A DNA stretch of 23,129 bases from Chitinophagaceae bacterium (GTDB lineage Bacteria > Bacteroidota > Bacteroidia > Chitinophagales > Chitinophagaceae), in contig PLEB01000096.1 in the NCBI GenBank assembly GCA_003136915.1, positions 1 through 23,129 on the forward strand. Direction: 5' to 3'. The notes under the pieces are model-generated. The model made no database searches. It was given only the letters and a program-made list of their open reading frames with translations, and was not told where the DNA came from. The position numbers and the translations under genes are program-made. Of this stretch, positions 22,660 to 23,129 are shown piece by piece; the first letter of the stretch is position 1; each line of letters opens with the position of its first letter.

Positions 22660-23129
22660 ATGTCAAAAGAGACCTTCAAAAGGGATAAACCCCACGTTAA
22701 CGTTGGAACCATTGGTCATATTGACCATGGTAAAACCACTTTAACCGCTGCCATTACAACCATCTTGTCAACAAGGGGTTTGGCAGAAGCAAAAAAGTAT
22801 GATGAAATCGATGCGGCGCCTGAAGAAAAAGAGCGTGGGATCACCATCAACACGGCCCATGTAGAGTACCAGACGGTCAATCGTCACTATGCGCACGTGG
22901 ATTGTCCCGGTCATGCTGACTACGTTAAAAATATGATTACCGGAGCGGCCCAGATGGATGGCGCTATCCTAGTGGTAGCCGCTACTGACGGCCCTATGCC
23001 CCAGACCAAGGAACACATCCTTCTGGCCCGTCAGGTAGGTGTTCCCCGCATGGTAGTATTTATGAATAAAGTGGACCTGGTGGATGATCCGGAATTACTT
23101 GAACTCGTTGAGATGGAAATTCGCGAACT
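22660..23129 (+). CDS. tuf: Elongation factor Tu (partial, N-terminal 156 residues)
   Basis: GTPase that carries aminoacyl-tRNA to the ribosome. The reading begins [20 protein letters not shown] and includes the G1 loop GHIDHGKT, switch I with [14 protein letters not shown]3 motif DCPGHADY, and G4 motif MNKVD (Asn-Lys-x-Asp). The window ends inside the G domain. The gene follows four tRNAs in one probable transcript; secE, nusG and ribosomal protein genes would be expected beyond the edge. Confidence 0.97.
   Translation, partial: MSKETFKRDKPHVNVGTIGHIDHGKTTLTAAITTILSTRGLAEAKKYDEIDAAPEEKERGITINTAHVEYQTVNRHYAHVDCPGHADYVKNMITGAAQMDGAILVVAATDGPMPQTKEHILLARQVGVPRMVVFMNKVDLVDDPELLELVEMEIRE

Overview
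The window is chromosomal DNA of a member of the Bacteroidota, most likely of the Chitinophagaceae/Sphingobacteriia side. The evidence is a type IX secretion (T9SS) sortase-like protein beside a PorV/PorQ-family barrel, -7 promoter boxes of the Bacteroidota form TAnnTTTG, few Shine-Dalgarno sequences, and the gene order bS21 - tyrosine recombinase - HPF - tRNA-Thr/Tyr/Gly/Thr - tuf.

Layout. 1-975 (minus): N-terminal 325 residues of a thiamine-diphosphate 2-oxoacid dehydrogenase E1. 1091-1993 (plus): two tandem exported DUF1573 proteins. 2189-3415 (plus): PLP aminotransferase. 3416-3925: gene-poor stretch with a terminator-like hairpin and a short relic of a MacB/FtsX-type ABC permease. 3926-3996 (minus): tRNA-Gln(CUG). 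4165-9728: an accessory module made of an ECF-type sigma factor, a membrane TPR protein that looks like its anti-sigma partner, a 373-nt non-coding stretch with two more copies of the sigma-gene promoter motif, a 928-residue exported TPR-CHAT peptidase-like protein (minus) and a lipoprotein (minus). 9916-9986 (minus): tRNA-Gln(UUG). 10057-11334 (minus): tyrS. 11426-17664 (plus): a PorV/PorQ-family gene broken by an in-frame TGA, then a 1687-residue PorU2-like C25 peptidase. 17730-19292 (plus): GT-C-like membrane protein. 19270-19899 (minus): riboflavin synthase. 19997-21609 (plus): rpsU, xerC-like recombinase, hpf. 21818-22554 (plus): four tRNAs. 22660-end: tuf, cut by the window edge.

Most notable is the 4.2-9.7 kb module. 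It lies between two nearly identical tRNA-Gln genes in direct orientation. A promoter-like element (GGTTAC, 18 bp, TACTAA) precedes the sigma gene and recurs twice, with the same spacing, in the intergenic region facing the CHAT gene. The CHAT start codon is buried in a strong hairpin followed by seven T residues, which resembles a terminator or attenuator between the lipoprotein and CHAT genes. My reading, which is inference, is a self-regulated envelope-signalling or defence module: a sigma factor and membrane TPR regulator controlling a periplasmic, membrane-anchored caspase-like protein.

The right end is a conserved translation neighbourhood, but its tRNA spacers carry two kinds of repeats: AATTTGAAAATG inverted/direct repeats between tRNA-Tyr and tRNA-Gly, and four diverged REP-like palindromes between tRNA-Gly and tRNA-Thr.
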